Below the pieces are notes generated by a model. It searched no databases. It worked only from the letters and a program-made list of their open reading frames with translations, and was not told the DNA's origin. The position numbers and the translations under genes were made by a program. Below are positions 39,116 through 48,208 of a stretch of DNA of 64,000 nt, in pieces. Positions within the stretch are counted from its first letter, which is position 1. Each line of letters begins with the position of its first letter. The DNA comes from Oceanitalea sp047302425 (lineage in GTDB: Bacteria > Actinomycetota > Actinomycetes > Actinomycetales > Actinomycetaceae): assembly GCF_047302425.1 (NCBI RefSeq), contig NZ_CP154855.1, positions 2,046,001-2,110,000 of the forward strand. Reading direction: 5' to 3'.

Positions 39116-39226
39116 GGAGACTCCGGCTGTCGGCGAGGATGGGGGCGACGTCGCGGAGACTCCGGCTGTCGGCGGTAAGTGTGCTGTCGGCGGTAAGTGT
39201 GCTGTCGGCGGTAAGTGTGCTGTCGG
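39116..39226 (-). repeat. 18-bp repeat array, copy E (3 units plus two tails)
   Basis: Read on the minus strand: three units CCGACAGCACACTTACCG (39226-39173), a tail CCGACAGCCGGAGTCTCC (39172-39155), and a second identical tail at 39133-39116. It is the inverse of copy D and stands on the other side of the MT0933-like gene. Confidence 0.93.
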
Positions 39227-39315
39227 CGGGGGAGGAGGGGTGCGTCGGCGGGAAGTGGGGGGGTGCTTCCGCGTGCCGCTCGCTTCGGACGGTGTCGGCG
39301 AACTAACGTGGAGGG

Positions 39316-40182
39316 GTGAGCGACGCACACCAGCCGACCCTGATCGACGCCTCCGGCGACGGGCAGGTCGCCGACTTCCCCGAGCCGGCGCCGCTCGACG
39401 CCCACGGCCCGGCGCGCATCATCGCGATGTGCAACCAGAAGGGCGGGGTCGGCAAGACGACGACGACGATCAACCTCGGCGCCGCGCTGGCCGAGTACGG
39501 GCGCCGCGTCCTCATCGTCGACTTCGACCCGCAGGGCGCCGCCTCCGCGGGCCTCGGCGTCAACGCCAACGAGCTCGACCGCACGATCTACTCCGTCCTC
39601 ATGGAGCCGCGCTCGGACGTGCGGGAGATCATCCACGAGACGGCGGTCGAGAACCTCGACATCGTCCCGGCGAACATCGACCTGTCCGCCGCCGAGGTCC
39701 AGCTCGTCACCGAGGTGGCCCGGGAGCAGGCCCTCACCCGCGTGCTGCGCCCCGTCCTGGACGACTACGACCTCATCCTCGTCGACTGCCAGCCCTCGCT
39801 GGGCCTGCTCACCGTCAACGCCCTCACCGCGGCGCACGGGGTGATGATCCCGCTCGAGGCCGAGTTCTTCGCCCTGCGCGGCGTCGCCCTCCTCATGGAG
39901 ACCATCGACAAGGTGAGCGAGCGGATCAACCCGCGCCTCCAGCTCGACGGCATCCTCGTGACCATGTACGACGGCCGCACCCTCCACGCCCGCGAGGTCC
40001 TCGAGCGGGTCCGTGAGGGCTTCGGCGACCGCGTCTTCGACACGCTCATCGCCCGCACCATCAAGTTCCCCGACGCCACCATCGCCACCGAGCCGATCAC
40101 GAGCTACGCACCCAACCACGCCGGTGCGCACGCCTACCGGCGCCTGGCCCGTGAGCTCGTCGCCCGCGGTGACGTCGCCTGA
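39316..40182 (+). CDS. parA: ParA/Soj-type ATPase associated with ScpAB
   Basis: A 288-residue Walker-type ATPase. The deviant Walker A motif NQKGGVGKTTTTINLG (near 40) and VLIVDFDPQGAASAGLGVN (near 73), plus LILVDCQPSLGLLTVNAL (near 155), define the ParA/Soj family. Its place directly before scpA-scpB marks it as the second actinobacterial ParA (the Rv1708 type), not the origin-linked ParAB pair; no parB is here. TAACGT (39304-39309) lies 6 nt before GTG 39316, a leaderless layout, although GGAGGGG also lies there. scpA overlaps the 3' end. Confidence 0.92.
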   Translation: MSDAHQPTLIDASGDGQVADFPEPAPLDAHGPARIIAMCNQKGGVGKTTTTINLGAALAEYGRRVLIVDFDPQGAASAGLGVNANELDRTIYSVLMEPRSDVREIIHETAVENLDIVPANIDLSAAEVQLVTEVAREQALTRVLRPVLDDYDLILVDCQPSLGLLTVNALTAAHGVMIPLEAEFFALRGVALLMETIDKVSERINPRLQLDGILVTMYDGRTLHAREVLERVREGFGDRVFDTLIARTIKFPDATIATEPITSYAPNHAGAHAYRRLARELVARGDVA

Positions 40183-41044
40183 CGCGGCCGCGGCCGCACC
40201 CCCCACCCCGCAGCCAGCGGCCGCCGGCGCCGCGCCCGACCGCACCGCCTTCGCGGTGACGCTGGAGAACTTCTCCGGCCCCTTCGACCTCCTGCTCTCG
40301 CTCATCGCCAAGCACAAGCTCGACATCACCGAGGTCGCGCTGGCGAAGGTCACCGACGAGTTCATCGCCCACCTCGCCGACCAGGCGGAGTGGGACCTCG
40401 GGCAGGCGAGCGAGTTCCTCGTCGTCGCCGCCACGCTCCTCGACCTCAAGGCCGCCCGCCTCCTGCCGCGCGGCAGCGTCGAGGACGAGGAGGACCTCGA
40501 GCTCCTCGAGGCCCGCGACCTCCTCTTCGCCCGGCTCCTCCAGTACCGCGCCTACAAGGAGGTCGCCGGCGACCTCGAGCGCCGCTGGGCCGTGGGCACC
40601 CGCTCCTACCCGCGCTCGGTGGCCCTGGAGCCGCACTTCGCGGCCCTGCTGCCCGAGCTCGTCATCCGCGTCGGCCCCGAGCGCCTCGCCCAGCTCGCCG
40701 CCGCGGCCTTCGCCCCGCGCCCCGGCCCGCCGCAGGTCGACCTCGGCCACCTCCACGCGCCGGTCGTGCCCGTGCGCGAGCAGGCCGCCCTCATCGTCGA
40801 CCGCCTGCGCCGCCAGCGCACCGCCACCTTCCGGGCGCTCACCGCCGACGCCGAGTCGACCGCCGTCGTCGTCTCCCGGTTCCTCGCGCTGCTCGAGCTC
40901 TTCCGCGAGGGCGCCATCGCCTTCGACCAGGCCCAGCCGCTGGGCGAGCTCACCGTACGGTGGTCGGGCAGCGAGGAGGGCGACGTCGCCGTCGCCGACG
41001 ACTACGACGCTGAGAACGAGGACGAGGAACCCACGGATGACTGA
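40169..41044 (+). CDS. scpA: Segregation and condensation protein A
   Basis: Kleisin subunit that joins SMC and ScpB in the condensin complex; about 291 residues. The conserved kleisin N-terminus VTLENFSGPFDLLLSLIAKH begins near residue 30, followed by KLDITEVALAKVTDEFIAHL and DLKAARLLPRG. The C-terminal winged helix ends in VSRFLALLELFREGAIAF. The exact start is uncertain: GTG 40169 and GTG 40151, both inside the parA end, are possible, and the first 25 residues are low complexity. scpB overlaps by 8 nt. Confidence 0.93.
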   Translation: MTSPDAAAAAPPTPQPAAAGAAPDRTAFAVTLENFSGPFDLLLSLIAKHKLDITEVALAKVTDEFIAHLADQAEWDLGQASEFLVVAATLLDLKAARLLPRGSVEDEEDLELLEARDLLFARLLQYRAYKEVAGDLERRWAVGTRSYPRSVALEPHFAALLPELVIRVGPERLAQLAAAAFAPRPGPPQVDLGHLHAPVVPVREQAALIVDRLRRQRTATFRALTADAESTAVVVSRFLALLELFREGAIAFDQAQPLGELTVRWSGSEEGDVAVADDYDAENEDEEPTDD

Positions 41045-41657
41045 GGCCGCCGAGCAGGAGGCACCCCGTTACGAGGCGGTGCCCGACGACGTCATGCCCC
41101 GCGAGCACCTGGCCGCCCTCGAGGCGATCCTCATGGTCGTCGACGAGCCAGTCCCCGCAGCCCAGCTCGCCGGCGTCCTCGGCCTGCCCACCGGCCAGGT
41201 CGTCGAGCTGCTCACCGAGCTCGCCGCGGACTACGCGGGGGCGCGAGGCGGGCGCCCGCGCGGCTTCGAGCTGCGCGAGGTCGCCGGCGGCTGGCGCGTC
41301 TACTCCGCACCCGCGTACGCCGACGTCGTCGGCCGCTTCGTCGTCGACGGCCAGACCGCGCGCCTCACCCAGGCCTCCCTCGAGACCCTCGCCGTCATCG
41401 CCTACCGCCAGCCCGTCTCGCGCGGGCGGGTGGCCGCGATCCGTGGCGTCAATGTCGACGGCGTCGTCCGCACCCTCCTCGCCCGCGGGCTCATCGAGGA
41501 GGCCGGCCACGACGACGACGGCGGAGCGGTCCTCTACCGGACCACCTCCTACTTCCTCGAGCGGATGGGGCTGGGCTCGCTGGCAGACCTGCCCCCGCTC
41601 GCCCCCTACCTGCCCGACCTCGACACCCTGGACGACCTGGAGGGAGACCTGCGATGA
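41037..41657 (+). CDS. scpB: Segregation and condensation protein B
   Basis: Winged-helix partner of ScpA in the SMC condensin; 206 residues. LAALEAILMVVDEPVPAAQLAGVLG starts the first winged helix. TQASLETLAVIAYRQPVSRG (near 107) and IRGVNVDGVVRTLLARGLIEE are the most conserved blocks of the family. ATG 41037 overlaps scpA, and the stop overlaps the rluB ATG at 41654, so the three are translationally coupled. Confidence 0.95.
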   Translation: MTEAAEQEAPRYEAVPDDVMPREHLAALEAILMVVDEPVPAAQLAGVLGLPTGQVVELLTELAADYAGARGGRPRGFELREVAGGWRVYSAPAYADVVGRFVVDGQTARLTQASLETLAVIAYRQPVSRGRVAAIRGVNVDGVVRTLLARGLIEEAGHDDDGGAVLYRTTSYFLERMGLGSLADLPPLAPYLPDLDTLDDLEGDLR

Positions 41658-42397
41658 CCGACGTGCACCAGCCCGGAGGCACCCGCCTGCAGAAGGTTCT
41701 CGCCGCTGCGGGCTTCGGCTCCCGCCGCGCCTGCGAGAACCTCATCGCCGACGGCCGCGTGACGGTCGACGGGCAGCGGGTCGAGGAGCTCGGCACCCGC
41801 GTGGACCCGGCGACCGCCGTCATCCACGTCGACGGGATCCGCCTCCAGCTCGACGAGACGAAGGTGACGCTCGCGCTCCACAAGCCCGCCGGCGTCGTCT
41901 CCTCGATGAAGGACGAGCAGGGCCGCCCGGACCTGTCGCAGCACGTCGCCGACCGCGCCGAGCGGCTCTTCCACGTCGGACGCCTCGACGAGCAGACCGA
42001 GGGGCTCATCCTCCTCACCAACGACGGCGAGCTGGCCCACCGCCTCGCGCACCCCTCCTACGAGGTCGCCAAGACCTACGTCGCCACCGTCGAGGGCGAG
42101 GTCCCGCGCGCCCTGAGCCGCCGCCTGCGCGAGGGCATCGAGCTCGAGGACGGCCCCGCCCGCGCCGACCGCTTCACCGTGCTCGAGACGACGCCGCGCG
42201 CGTCCGTCGTCGAGATCGAGCTCCACGAGGGCCGCAACCGGATCGTGCGCCGCATGCTCGAGCACGTCGGCCACCCGGTGACCCGCCTCGTGCGCACCCG
42301 CTTCGGCACGGTGCGTCTGGGCCAGCTCAAGCCGGGCCACACCCGGGTGATCAGCGGCACCGAGCTCGGCACGCTGATGTCGAGCGTCGGCCTGTGA
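41654..42397 (+). CDS. rluB: rRNA pseudouridine synthase, RsuA/RluB family
   Basis: Isomerises a uridine of rRNA to pseudouridine; 247 residues. An N-terminal S4 RNA-binding domain (RLQKVLAAAGFGSRRACENL, about 10-60) is followed by the catalytic domain, with aspartate in GRLDEQTEGLILLTNDGEL (near 115) and EGRNRIVRRMLEHVGHPV (near 195). In this genomic position actinobacterial members are usually called RluB; the modified position is not determined here. It overlaps scpB. Confidence 0.9.
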   Translation: MTDVHQPGGTRLQKVLAAAGFGSRRACENLIADGRVTVDGQRVEELGTRVDPATAVIHVDGIRLQLDETKVTLALHKPAGVVSSMKDEQGRPDLSQHVADRAERLFHVGRLDEQTEGLILLTNDGELAHRLAHPSYEVAKTYVATVEGEVPRALSRRLREGIELEDGPARADRFTVLETTPRASVVEIELHEGRNRIVRRMLEHVGHPVTRLVRTRFGTVRLGQLKPGHTRVISGTELGTLMSSVGL

Positions 42398-42461
42398 GCC
42401 GGGCGGTAGTCTGTCCCGGGCGCCGCGCCGGGCGGCCCGCGAGCAGGGAGGAAGCAGGAGC

Positions 42462-43583
42462 GTGACGAGCCAGGCGGCACCCCTGACGACGGGCCCCGTC
42501 AAGGTCGTCGGCACCGGGCTCCTCGGCACCAGCATCGCGCTGTGCCTCAGCGGCCAGGGCATCGCGGTCCAGCTCGCCGACGCCTCGCCCTCCGCGCTCG
42601 CCCTCGCGCGCGACATGGGCGCGGGGGAGCCCGTCCACGACGCGAGCCCCGAGCCCGCGCTCGTCGTCGTCGCCACCCCGCCGGACGTCGCCGGCCCGGT
42701 CGTCCTCGACATGCTCCGCCGCCACCCCGCCGCCGTCGTCACCGACGTCGCGAGCGTCAAGGCCGTCATCGCCGCCGAGGTCGCCGAGGGGGGCGACGAC
42801 GGCGCCCGCTCCCGCTACGTCGGCTCGCACCCGATGGCGGGCCGCGAGCAGTCCGGCGCCGCCGCCGCGGACGCGGACCTCTTCGCCGGCCGTCCCTGGG
42901 TCATCGCCGCCGACGACGCCGCCTCCGCCACCGCGACCGCCGCCGTGCGCGGCCTGGCCCTCGACCTCGGCGCCCTGCCCGTGGCCCTGGAGCCGCAGGA
43001 GCACGACGACGCCGTCGCCCTCGTCTCCCACATCCCCCAGCTGGCGGCGTCGCTCGTCGCGTCACGGCTCGTCGACGCGCCCGAGGCCGCACTGTCTCTC
43101 GCGGGCCAGGGCCTGCGGGACGTCACCCGCATCGCCGGCTCCGACCCGCGGCTGTGGGCCGCGATCCTCGTCGGGAACGCCGGCCCCGTCGCCGCGGGCC
43201 TGCGCGAGCTACGTGCCGATCTCGACGCTCTCATCGCCGGCCTGGACCGCGCCGCGACGGAGGGCCCGCTGGCCCCCGGGGCGATGGGCGCGCTGAGCGC
43301 CGTCGTCTCGGCCGGCAACACCGGTGTGGGGCGGATCCCGGGCAAGCACGGCGGTGCGCCGCGCCGCTACTCGACCGTCCAGGTGCTCGTGCCGGACGAG
43401 CCCGGCGAGCTGGGCCGTCTCTTCGGCGAGGTCGGCGAGATCGGCGTGAACATCGAGGACCTCACGCTCGAGCACTCGGCCGGCGCCCGGGTGGGCATCG
43501 CCCACCTCTCGGTGGTGCCGGCCGCGGCGGCCGAGCTGGAGCACGAGCTGACGACCCGCGGATGGAGAGTGGTGGCGGAATGA
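42462..43583 (+). CDS. tyrA: Prephenate dehydrogenase with C-terminal ACT domain
   Basis: Oxidises prephenate to 4-hydroxyphenylpyruvate in tyrosine synthesis; 373 residues. NAD-binding VVGTGLLGTSIALCLSGQG (near 15-33), the active-site motif YVGSHPMAGREQSG (near 120) and ALVSHIPQLAASLVASRL (near 187). Residues from about 305 (STVQVLVPDEPGELGRLFGE, IGVNIEDLTLEHS) form an ACT domain for probable amino-acid feedback. GTG 42462 has an extended AGGGAGGAAGCAGGAGC region upstream. The stop overlaps the cmk start (ATGA). Confidence 0.93.
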   Translation: MTSQAAPLTTGPVKVVGTGLLGTSIALCLSGQGIAVQLADASPSALALARDMGAGEPVHDASPEPALVVVATPPDVAGPVVLDMLRRHPAAVVTDVASVKAVIAAEVAEGGDDGARSRYVGSHPMAGREQSGAAAADADLFAGRPWVIAADDAASATATAAVRGLALDLGALPVALEPQEHDDAVALVSHIPQLAASLVASRLVDAPEAALSLAGQGLRDVTRIAGSDPRLWAAILVGNAGPVAAGLRELRADLDALIAGLDRAATEGPLAPGAMGALSAVVSAGNTGVGRIPGKHGGAPRRYSTVQVLVPDEPGELGRLFGEVGEIGVNIEDLTLEHSAGARVGIAHLSVVPAAAAELEHELTTRGWRVVAE

Positions 43584-44290
43584 CCGCACCGGTCACGGTG
43601 GCGATCGACGGGCCCTCGGGCTCGGGCAAGTCGACGATCAGCAGGCGGCTCGCGGCCGCGGAGGGCCTGGCCTACCTCGACACGGGGGCCATGTACCGGG
43701 CCGCGACGTGGTGGTGCCGCCGCCAGGGCGTCGAACTGACCGACACCGCGGCGGTGTCCGCGGCGGTCGAGACGATGCCGCTAGACATGGGCACCGACCC
43801 GGGCGACCCGACGATCGTGTGCGACGGCGTCGACATCACCGCGACGATCCGCACCTCCGAGATCTCCTCGGTGGTCTCCGCGGTAGCGACGAACCTTGAC
43901 GTCCGCGCCCAGCTGCGCGAGCGGCAGCGCGCGATCATCACGGCCGAGCGGCAGCCCGGCGGGCACAGCGAGGGCCGCGGGATCGTCGCCGAGGGGCGCG
44001 ACATCACGACCGTCGTCGCCCCCGACGCCGACGTGCGCATCCTCCTCACCGCCGACGAGGCCGCCCGCCTGGCCCGGCGCGCCCGCGAGCTCCACGGCAC
44101 CGTGGACGAGCACGCCATCGCCGCGACCCGCGACGAGGTCGTGGGGCGCGACGCCCAGGACTCCACCGTCTCCACCTTCCTCACCGCCGCCGACGGCGTC
44201 GTCACCATCGACTCCTCGGCGCTCGACATCGACCAGACGCTCGACGTCGTGCGCCGGGTCGTCGCGCAGGCGCGGGAGGGGGCGCGGTGA
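43580..44290 (+). CDS. cmk: Cytidylate kinase
   Basis: Phosphorylates CMP/dCMP; 236 residues. P-loop AIDGPSGSGKSTISRRLA (near 8-25), AYLDTGAMYRAAT (near 32), and RGIVAEGRDITTVVAPDADV (near 132-151). ATG 43580 overlaps tyrA, and the stop overlaps the next gene in GTGA. In many actinobacteria cmk is next to or fused with der; here plsC and four unrelated genes stand between cmk and der. Confidence 0.95.
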   Translation: MTAPVTVAIDGPSGSGKSTISRRLAAAEGLAYLDTGAMYRAATWWCRRQGVELTDTAAVSAAVETMPLDMGTDPGDPTIVCDGVDITATIRTSEISSVVSAVATNLDVRAQLRERQRAIITAERQPGGHSEGRGIVAEGRDITTVVAPDADVRILLTADEAARLARRARELHGTVDEHAIAATRDEVVGRDAQDSTVSTFLTAADGVVTIDSSALDIDQTLDVVRRVVAQAREGAR

Positions 44291-44994
44291 GCACCGCACA
44301 ACCGGCCGCCCAGCCCTCCCGCGGCGCCCGGGTCAAGCCCGAGGACATCTACCGCTGGGGTCCGATCTGGTCCCGGCGCGTGGGCCAGTTCCTCGACCAC
44401 GTGTGGTGGAACACCAAGGTCTACGGGGCGGAGAACGTCCCGCGGACCGGGCCGGTCGTCGTCGCCTCCAACCACACCGGGGTGATCGACGGGCCGCTGC
44501 TGCACGGCGCGGTGCCGCGCGGCTCGCACTTCATCATCAAGCAGGAGTTCTGGGACTCCCCGCTCGGCTTCCTCATGACGCTCGCCGGCCAGATCCCGGT
44601 GGACCGGAGGAACGGACGTGCGGCGCTCGTCGTCGCGCAGCAGATGCTGGCCGAGGGGCGCGTCGTCGGGATCTTCCCCGAGGGCAACCGCGGCACCGGC
44701 AACGTCCAGTCCACGCGCGCGGGCGTCGCGTGGCTCGCGGTCCACGGCAACGCGCCGGTCGTCCCGGTCGCCTGCCTCGGTACGCGCCCGGCGGGCAAGA
44801 AGGTCGGCTACGTGCCGCCGCCACGCTCGCGCCTCCACATCGTCTTCGGCAAGCCGATCGTCGTCGACACCGAGCGCGGCGAGGGCGGCAACCGCGAGGT
44901 CATGACGCGGGCCATGGAGAAGATCCACCAGGGCCTGGCCGCCCACGTCGAGGACGCCGTCCGCCAGACCGGCATCCCCCTGCCCACTCACTGA
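44287..44994 (+). CDS. plsC: 1-acyl-sn-glycerol-3-phosphate acyltransferase family
   Basis: A 235-residue PlsC-family acyltransferase acting at the membrane, probably in phosphatidic acid synthesis. Acceptor/catalytic motif I is VASNHTGVIDGPLL (NHxxxD, near 60-70), motif II region PVDRRNGRAAL near 100 and motif III IFPEGNRGTGNVQ near 125. It overlaps cmk (GTGA), so it is part of the same operon. It ends against convergent ABC genes, with a perfect palindrome between. Confidence 0.88.
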   Translation: MSTAQPAAQPSRGARVKPEDIYRWGPIWSRRVGQFLDHVWWNTKVYGAENVPRTGPVVVASNHTGVIDGPLLHGAVPRGSHFIIKQEFWDSPLGFLMTLAGQIPVDRRNGRAALVVAQQMLAEGRVVGIFPEGNRGTGNVQSTRAGVAWLAVHGNAPVVPVACLGTRPAGKKVGYVPPPRSRLHIVFGKPIVVDTERGEGGNREVMTRAMEKIHQGLAAHVEDAVRQTGIPLPTH

Positions 44995-45022
44995 CCCGTT
45001 CCTCCACTCCCACTCCTACTCT

Positions 45023-45065
45023 CGCCGACAGCCGGATTTCGCCTGGCGAAATCCGGCTGTCGGCG
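45023..45065. terminator. Bidirectional terminator built from the repeat-family tail
   Basis: A 21-base arm (45023-45043) and its perfect reverse complement (45045-45065) are separated by one base, between convergent plsC and the ABC permease. Each arm is the CCGACAGCCGGAT tail of the 18-bp repeat family. Confidence 0.85.
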
Positions 45066-45076
45066 TAGGAGAGGGG

Positions 45077-45865
45077 CTAGCTCACGTCGCGGCGGGCGGT
45101 GCGCCAGAGGCCGACGGCGAGCGGCACCCCGATCCACACGAGAGCCGACGTCCCGAGCTGGGCCCATGCCGTCGCCGTCATGGCACCCTCCATGAGGGGG
45201 CCCATCGCGGAGTCGAGGCTGAGCCACTCCGCCGGACCCTGCAGAGCGGAGACGAGCATGGTGAGCACGGTCCACACCGTCGGCAGCGCGAGGTAGGCGA
45301 CGATCGCGATCGGCGTGCTCAGCAGCGCCAGGCCGAAGGCCACGCCCTGGCCGATGAGGAGCAGCAGCGAGAGGAGCATCCCGCCGAGCAGCGACCACTC
45401 CATGGCCCAGGAGCCGTTTCCGTCGAGGGCGACCATCCCGATGACGTTGAAGAAGGCACCGGCCAGCAGCGCCGCGACCATGACCGCCAGACCCAGGGCG
45501 ACGGCGGAGACGATCTTGGCGGCGTTGACCCGGGTGCGGCGCGGCTCGAGCGTGAAGGTCGTCAGCGCGGTGCGCTGGGACCACTCGCCGGTCGCTGCCA
45601 TGATTCCGATGAGCGGCAGCAGCAGCATCTGCGCGAGCGAGGACGCCATGGTGAGCTCCTGCCAGGTGCGGAGTTCCGGCTCCCCGGTGAACAGGACGAG
45701 GGCGATGAGCCCGGCGTTGAGCAGAACGATCACGCCGAGCAGCCACACGCCGGCGCGGGTGTCGAGCTGCTTGCGCAGCTCCACGAGAGTGAGCCGGCCG
45801 AAGGGGACGGCCGGGGGAGCGGTGCGGGACGCCGTCGGGCGCGGGCGGGCGGTGGTCGTGGTCAT
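45077..45865 (-). CDS. ABC-2 type transporter permease
   Basis: A 262-residue membrane protein with about six transmembrane helices (near 38-58, 75-95, 120-145, 155-180, 185-205 and 235-255). RLTLVELRKQLDTRAGVWLL at the N-terminus and MAATGEWSQRTALTTFTLEP are typical of ABC-2 permeases paired with CcmA/DrrA-like ATPases. Substrate unknown; drug or peptide export is common for such pairs. ATG 45865 overlaps the ATPase stop by 4 nt. Confidence 0.8.
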   Translation of the reverse strand: MTTTTARPRPTASRTAPPAVPFGRLTLVELRKQLDTRAGVWLLGVIVLLNAGLIALVLFTGEPELRTWQELTMASSLAQMLLLPLIGIMAATGEWSQRTALTTFTLEPRRTRVNAAKIVSAVALGLAVMVAALLAGAFFNVIGMVALDGNGSWAMEWSLLGGMLLSLLLLIGQGVAFGLALLSTPIAIVAYLALPTVWTVLTMLVSALQGPAEWLSLDSAMGPLMEGAMTATAWAQLGTSALVWIGVPLAVGLWRTARRDVS

Positions 45866-46758
45866 GCTGCGGTCTCCTCTCGCCCGTGCTGGGCGGTGGT
45901 GTCGAAGAACAGGTCCTCCAGGCCGGTGGCGTCAGTGGGACGCAGGTCGGTGAGGACGACGGCGGCCGCCAGGGCGGTCCGTCCGACCTCCTCCGCCGTG
46001 GCCGACGTCGTCAGACCGGCCCCGGCGCGGGTCACCTCGTGCCCGGCGGCGGTGAGGGCGCGGGCGAGGGCGTCGTCGTCGAGGCTGCGCACCTGCGTGC
46101 CCGGGGTGGCGAGGAGCTCCTCCGCGCTGCCCTGGGCGAGGATGCGGCCGCTGCCGATGATGACGAGGTCGTCCGCGACGGCCTCGACCTCGCGCAGAAG
46201 GTGGGAGGACAGGAGGACGGTGCCGCCCTGGTCGGCGAAGTCGCGCAGCAGGGCCCGCATCCAGCGGATGCCGGCCGGGTCGAGGCCGTTGACGGGCTCG
46301 TCGAGGATGAGGACCTCGGGTTCGCCGAGCAGCGCGTGGGCCAGGCCCAGGCGCTGGCGCATGCCCAGGGAGTAGGTGCGTGTCCGCGCGCCGGCCTCGG
46401 AGGCCGTGAGCCCGACGGTCGCGAGCACCTCCTCCACGCGCCCAGCGGGCAGGCCCATGAGCTGGGCAGACAGGTGGAGGATCTCGCGGCCGGTGCGGCC
46501 GGCGTGCTGTGCGGAGGCGTCGAGCAGCACCCCGACCCGCCGGCCCGGGTTGGTGAGCTCGCGGAAGGGCGAGCCGAGGATCGTGGCGCGTCCCGACGTC
46601 GGGGTCGTGAGGCAGGTGAGCATGCGCATGGTGGTCGACTTGCCGGCGCCGTTGGGGCCGAGGAAGCCGGTGACGCGGCCGGGCCGGGCGGTGAAGGAGA
46701 CGTCGTCGACGACGGCGCGGGTCCCGTACCGCCGGGTGAGGTTCTCTGCGGTGATCAT
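45862..46758 (-). CDS. ABC transporter ATP-binding protein (DrrA/CcmA type)
   Basis: A 298-residue ABC ATPase. Walker A FLGPNGAGKSTTMRML (near 31-46), signature YSLGMRQRLGLAHALL (near 128), Walker B VLILDEPVNGLDPAGIRWM (near 150) and switch histidine in VLLSSHLLREVE (near 183). The C-terminal extension (about 215-298) is usual for exporter ATPases. ATG 46758 was chosen for spacing to GGAAGAG; GTG 46767 would add three residues. It is co-transcribed with the permease and divergent from a sensor kinase that may control it. Confidence 0.88.
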   Translation of the reverse strand: MITAENLTRRYGTRAVVDDVSFTARPGRVTGFLGPNGAGKSTTMRMLTCLTTPTSGRATILGSPFRELTNPGRRVGVLLDASAQHAGRTGREILHLSAQLMGLPAGRVEEVLATVGLTASEAGARTRTYSLGMRQRLGLAHALLGEPEVLILDEPVNGLDPAGIRWMRALLRDFADQGGTVLLSSHLLREVEAVADDLVIIGSGRILAQGSAEELLATPGTQVRSLDDDALARALTAAGHEVTRAGAGLTTSATAEEVGRTALAAAVVLTDLRPTDATGLEDLFFDTTAQHGREETAA

Positions 46759-46888
46759 GGCGACCACTCTTCCGGGCGGCGGCGCCCCGAGGATCGGCGC
46801 TCCGGCTCGGCCGGGTCAACCTTTCGGCTGACGACGGTGAGCCCGCCGGCTGACCGGTGGATCAGGCCCGTTCCCTAGGCTGGCGCCC

Positions 46889-48208
46889 ATGCAGACCGTG
46901 GCCACCACTCCCGCCGTGCCCGTGGCGCCCGGCGCGCGACGCGACGACGACGGCGCCGCAACCGGACGGCCGCCCGCCCTGCGCCCGTGGTCGCGCATCT
47001 GGCGCTACCTCGCGGCAGCGGGGATCGCCATCGTCCTGTGGCTCGCCGTCTCCGTCGACTTCATCGCGGTCGCCGAGCTCGACGGCTCCGACGACGTCGC
47101 GGGCCGCGTGGGCGCCGCGCTCCTCCTCGACGGCGTGCTCGGCGTCATCGGGCTGTGCCTGCTCGCGCTGCGCCGCCGCCACCCACTCCTCACCGCGGTG
47201 GTCACCGGCCTGTTCGGGATGGTGTCCGCGGCGTCGCTGGGCGCGGCCGCGGTGACGGCGGTATCGGTGTCCACGTGGCGGCGCTGGCAGTGGGTCGTCC
47301 CGGTGATGGCGACCTGGGCGTGGTCGACGGTGTTCTACGAAATGGTCTGGCGCCCTGCCATCATCGGCGACGCCATCCCGGCCGCATTCGCCACCCTCTC
47401 CGGGGCCTTCGCGATCGCCATGGCCGGCACCTGCGCGGCGACCGGCTACTACGTCGGCGCCCGGCGCGAGCTGCTCGCCACCCTGCGCCAGCGCGCCGAG
47501 ACGGCCGAGCGCGAGCAGGCCGCCAAGGCCGATGCCGCCCGGGAGGCCGAGCGCACCCGTATCGCCCGGGAGATGCACGACGTCCTCGCCCACCGGATCT
47601 CGCTCGTCGCCATGCACGCCGGGGCCCTCGCGTACCGCACCGACCTGTCCCCGGAGGAGACCGCCGAGGCCGCCGGCGTGATCCAGCACAACGCCCACCT
47701 CGCGCTCACCGAGCTCCGCGAGGTGCTGGGCGTGCTGCGCGCCCACGGCGCACCGGCCCACGACGACGCCGCGCCCGCCGAGCCGCCGCAGCCGCTCCTC
47801 GCGCAGGTACGCGAGCTCGTCGACGGCGCGCGCGTCCAGGTCGAGGCGGCGCTCGACGCGAGCGGCCTGCCCGGTGGGGACCTGCGCGGGGTCGCCGAAC
47901 TGCCGGCGACCCCCTCGCGGACCGCCTACCGCGTCGTCCAGGAGGCGCTGACCAACGCGTGCAAGCACGCCCCGGGGAGCGACGTCGTCGTCCACCTCGC
48001 CGGCGGGCCGGGCGGGCTGCTCACCATCGAGGTGCACAACGGTCCGCCGACGCCGGGGCGTGCGGTGCCGGCCGCGCCCGGGAGCGGCTACGGTCTCGTC
48101 GGGCTGGCCGAGCGGGTGGAGCTGGCCGGGGGAGTGCTCGAGCACGAGGCAGGTCCGGGCGGCTCCTTCACCGTGCGATGCTGGCTGCCGTGGGAGGAGA
48201 GGGAGTGA
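46889..48208 (+). CDS. Sensor histidine kinase, HisKA_3 (NarX/DesK-like) type
   Basis: A 439-residue membrane sensor. About five hydrophobic helices (near 40-60, 75-98, 100-118, 128-148 and 165-190) form the input region, and a coiled coil follows (TLRQRAETAEREQAAKADAA). The dimerisation/phospho-acceptor motif RIAREMHDVLAHRISLVAMH carries His near residue 235. The HATPase has VVQEALTNACKHAPGSDVVV (near 350) and GSGYGLVGLAERVELAGG. TAGGCT (46876-46881) is 7 nt before ATG 46889, the leaderless layout. The stop overlaps the regulator start (GTGA). Confidence 0.9.
   Translation: MQTVATTPAVPVAPGARRDDDGAATGRPPALRPWSRIWRYLAAAGIAIVLWLAVSVDFIAVAELDGSDDVAGRVGAALLLDGVLGVIGLCLLALRRRHPLLTAVVTGLFGMVSAASLGAAAVTAVSVSTWRRWQWVVPVMATWAWSTVFYEMVWRPAIIGDAIPAAFATLSGAFAIAMAGTCAATGYYVGARRELLATLRQRAETAEREQAAKADAAREAERTRIAREMHDVLAHRISLVAMHAGALAYRTDLSPEETAEAAGVIQHNAHLALTELREVLGVLRAHGAPAHDDAAPAEPPQPLLAQVRELVDGARVQVEAALDASGLPGGDLRGVAELPATPSRTAYRVVQEALTNACKHAPGSDVVVHLAGGPGGLLTIEVHNGPPTPGRAVPAAPGSGYGLVGLAERVELAGGVLEHEAGPGGSFTVRCWLPWEERE

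Noticed and set aside
38457..39226. Short repeat arrays resembling a CRISPR
   Set aside because: The 18-bp units are contiguous without spacers and no cas1 or interference genes are near; the only Cas2-like gene is 22 kb away.
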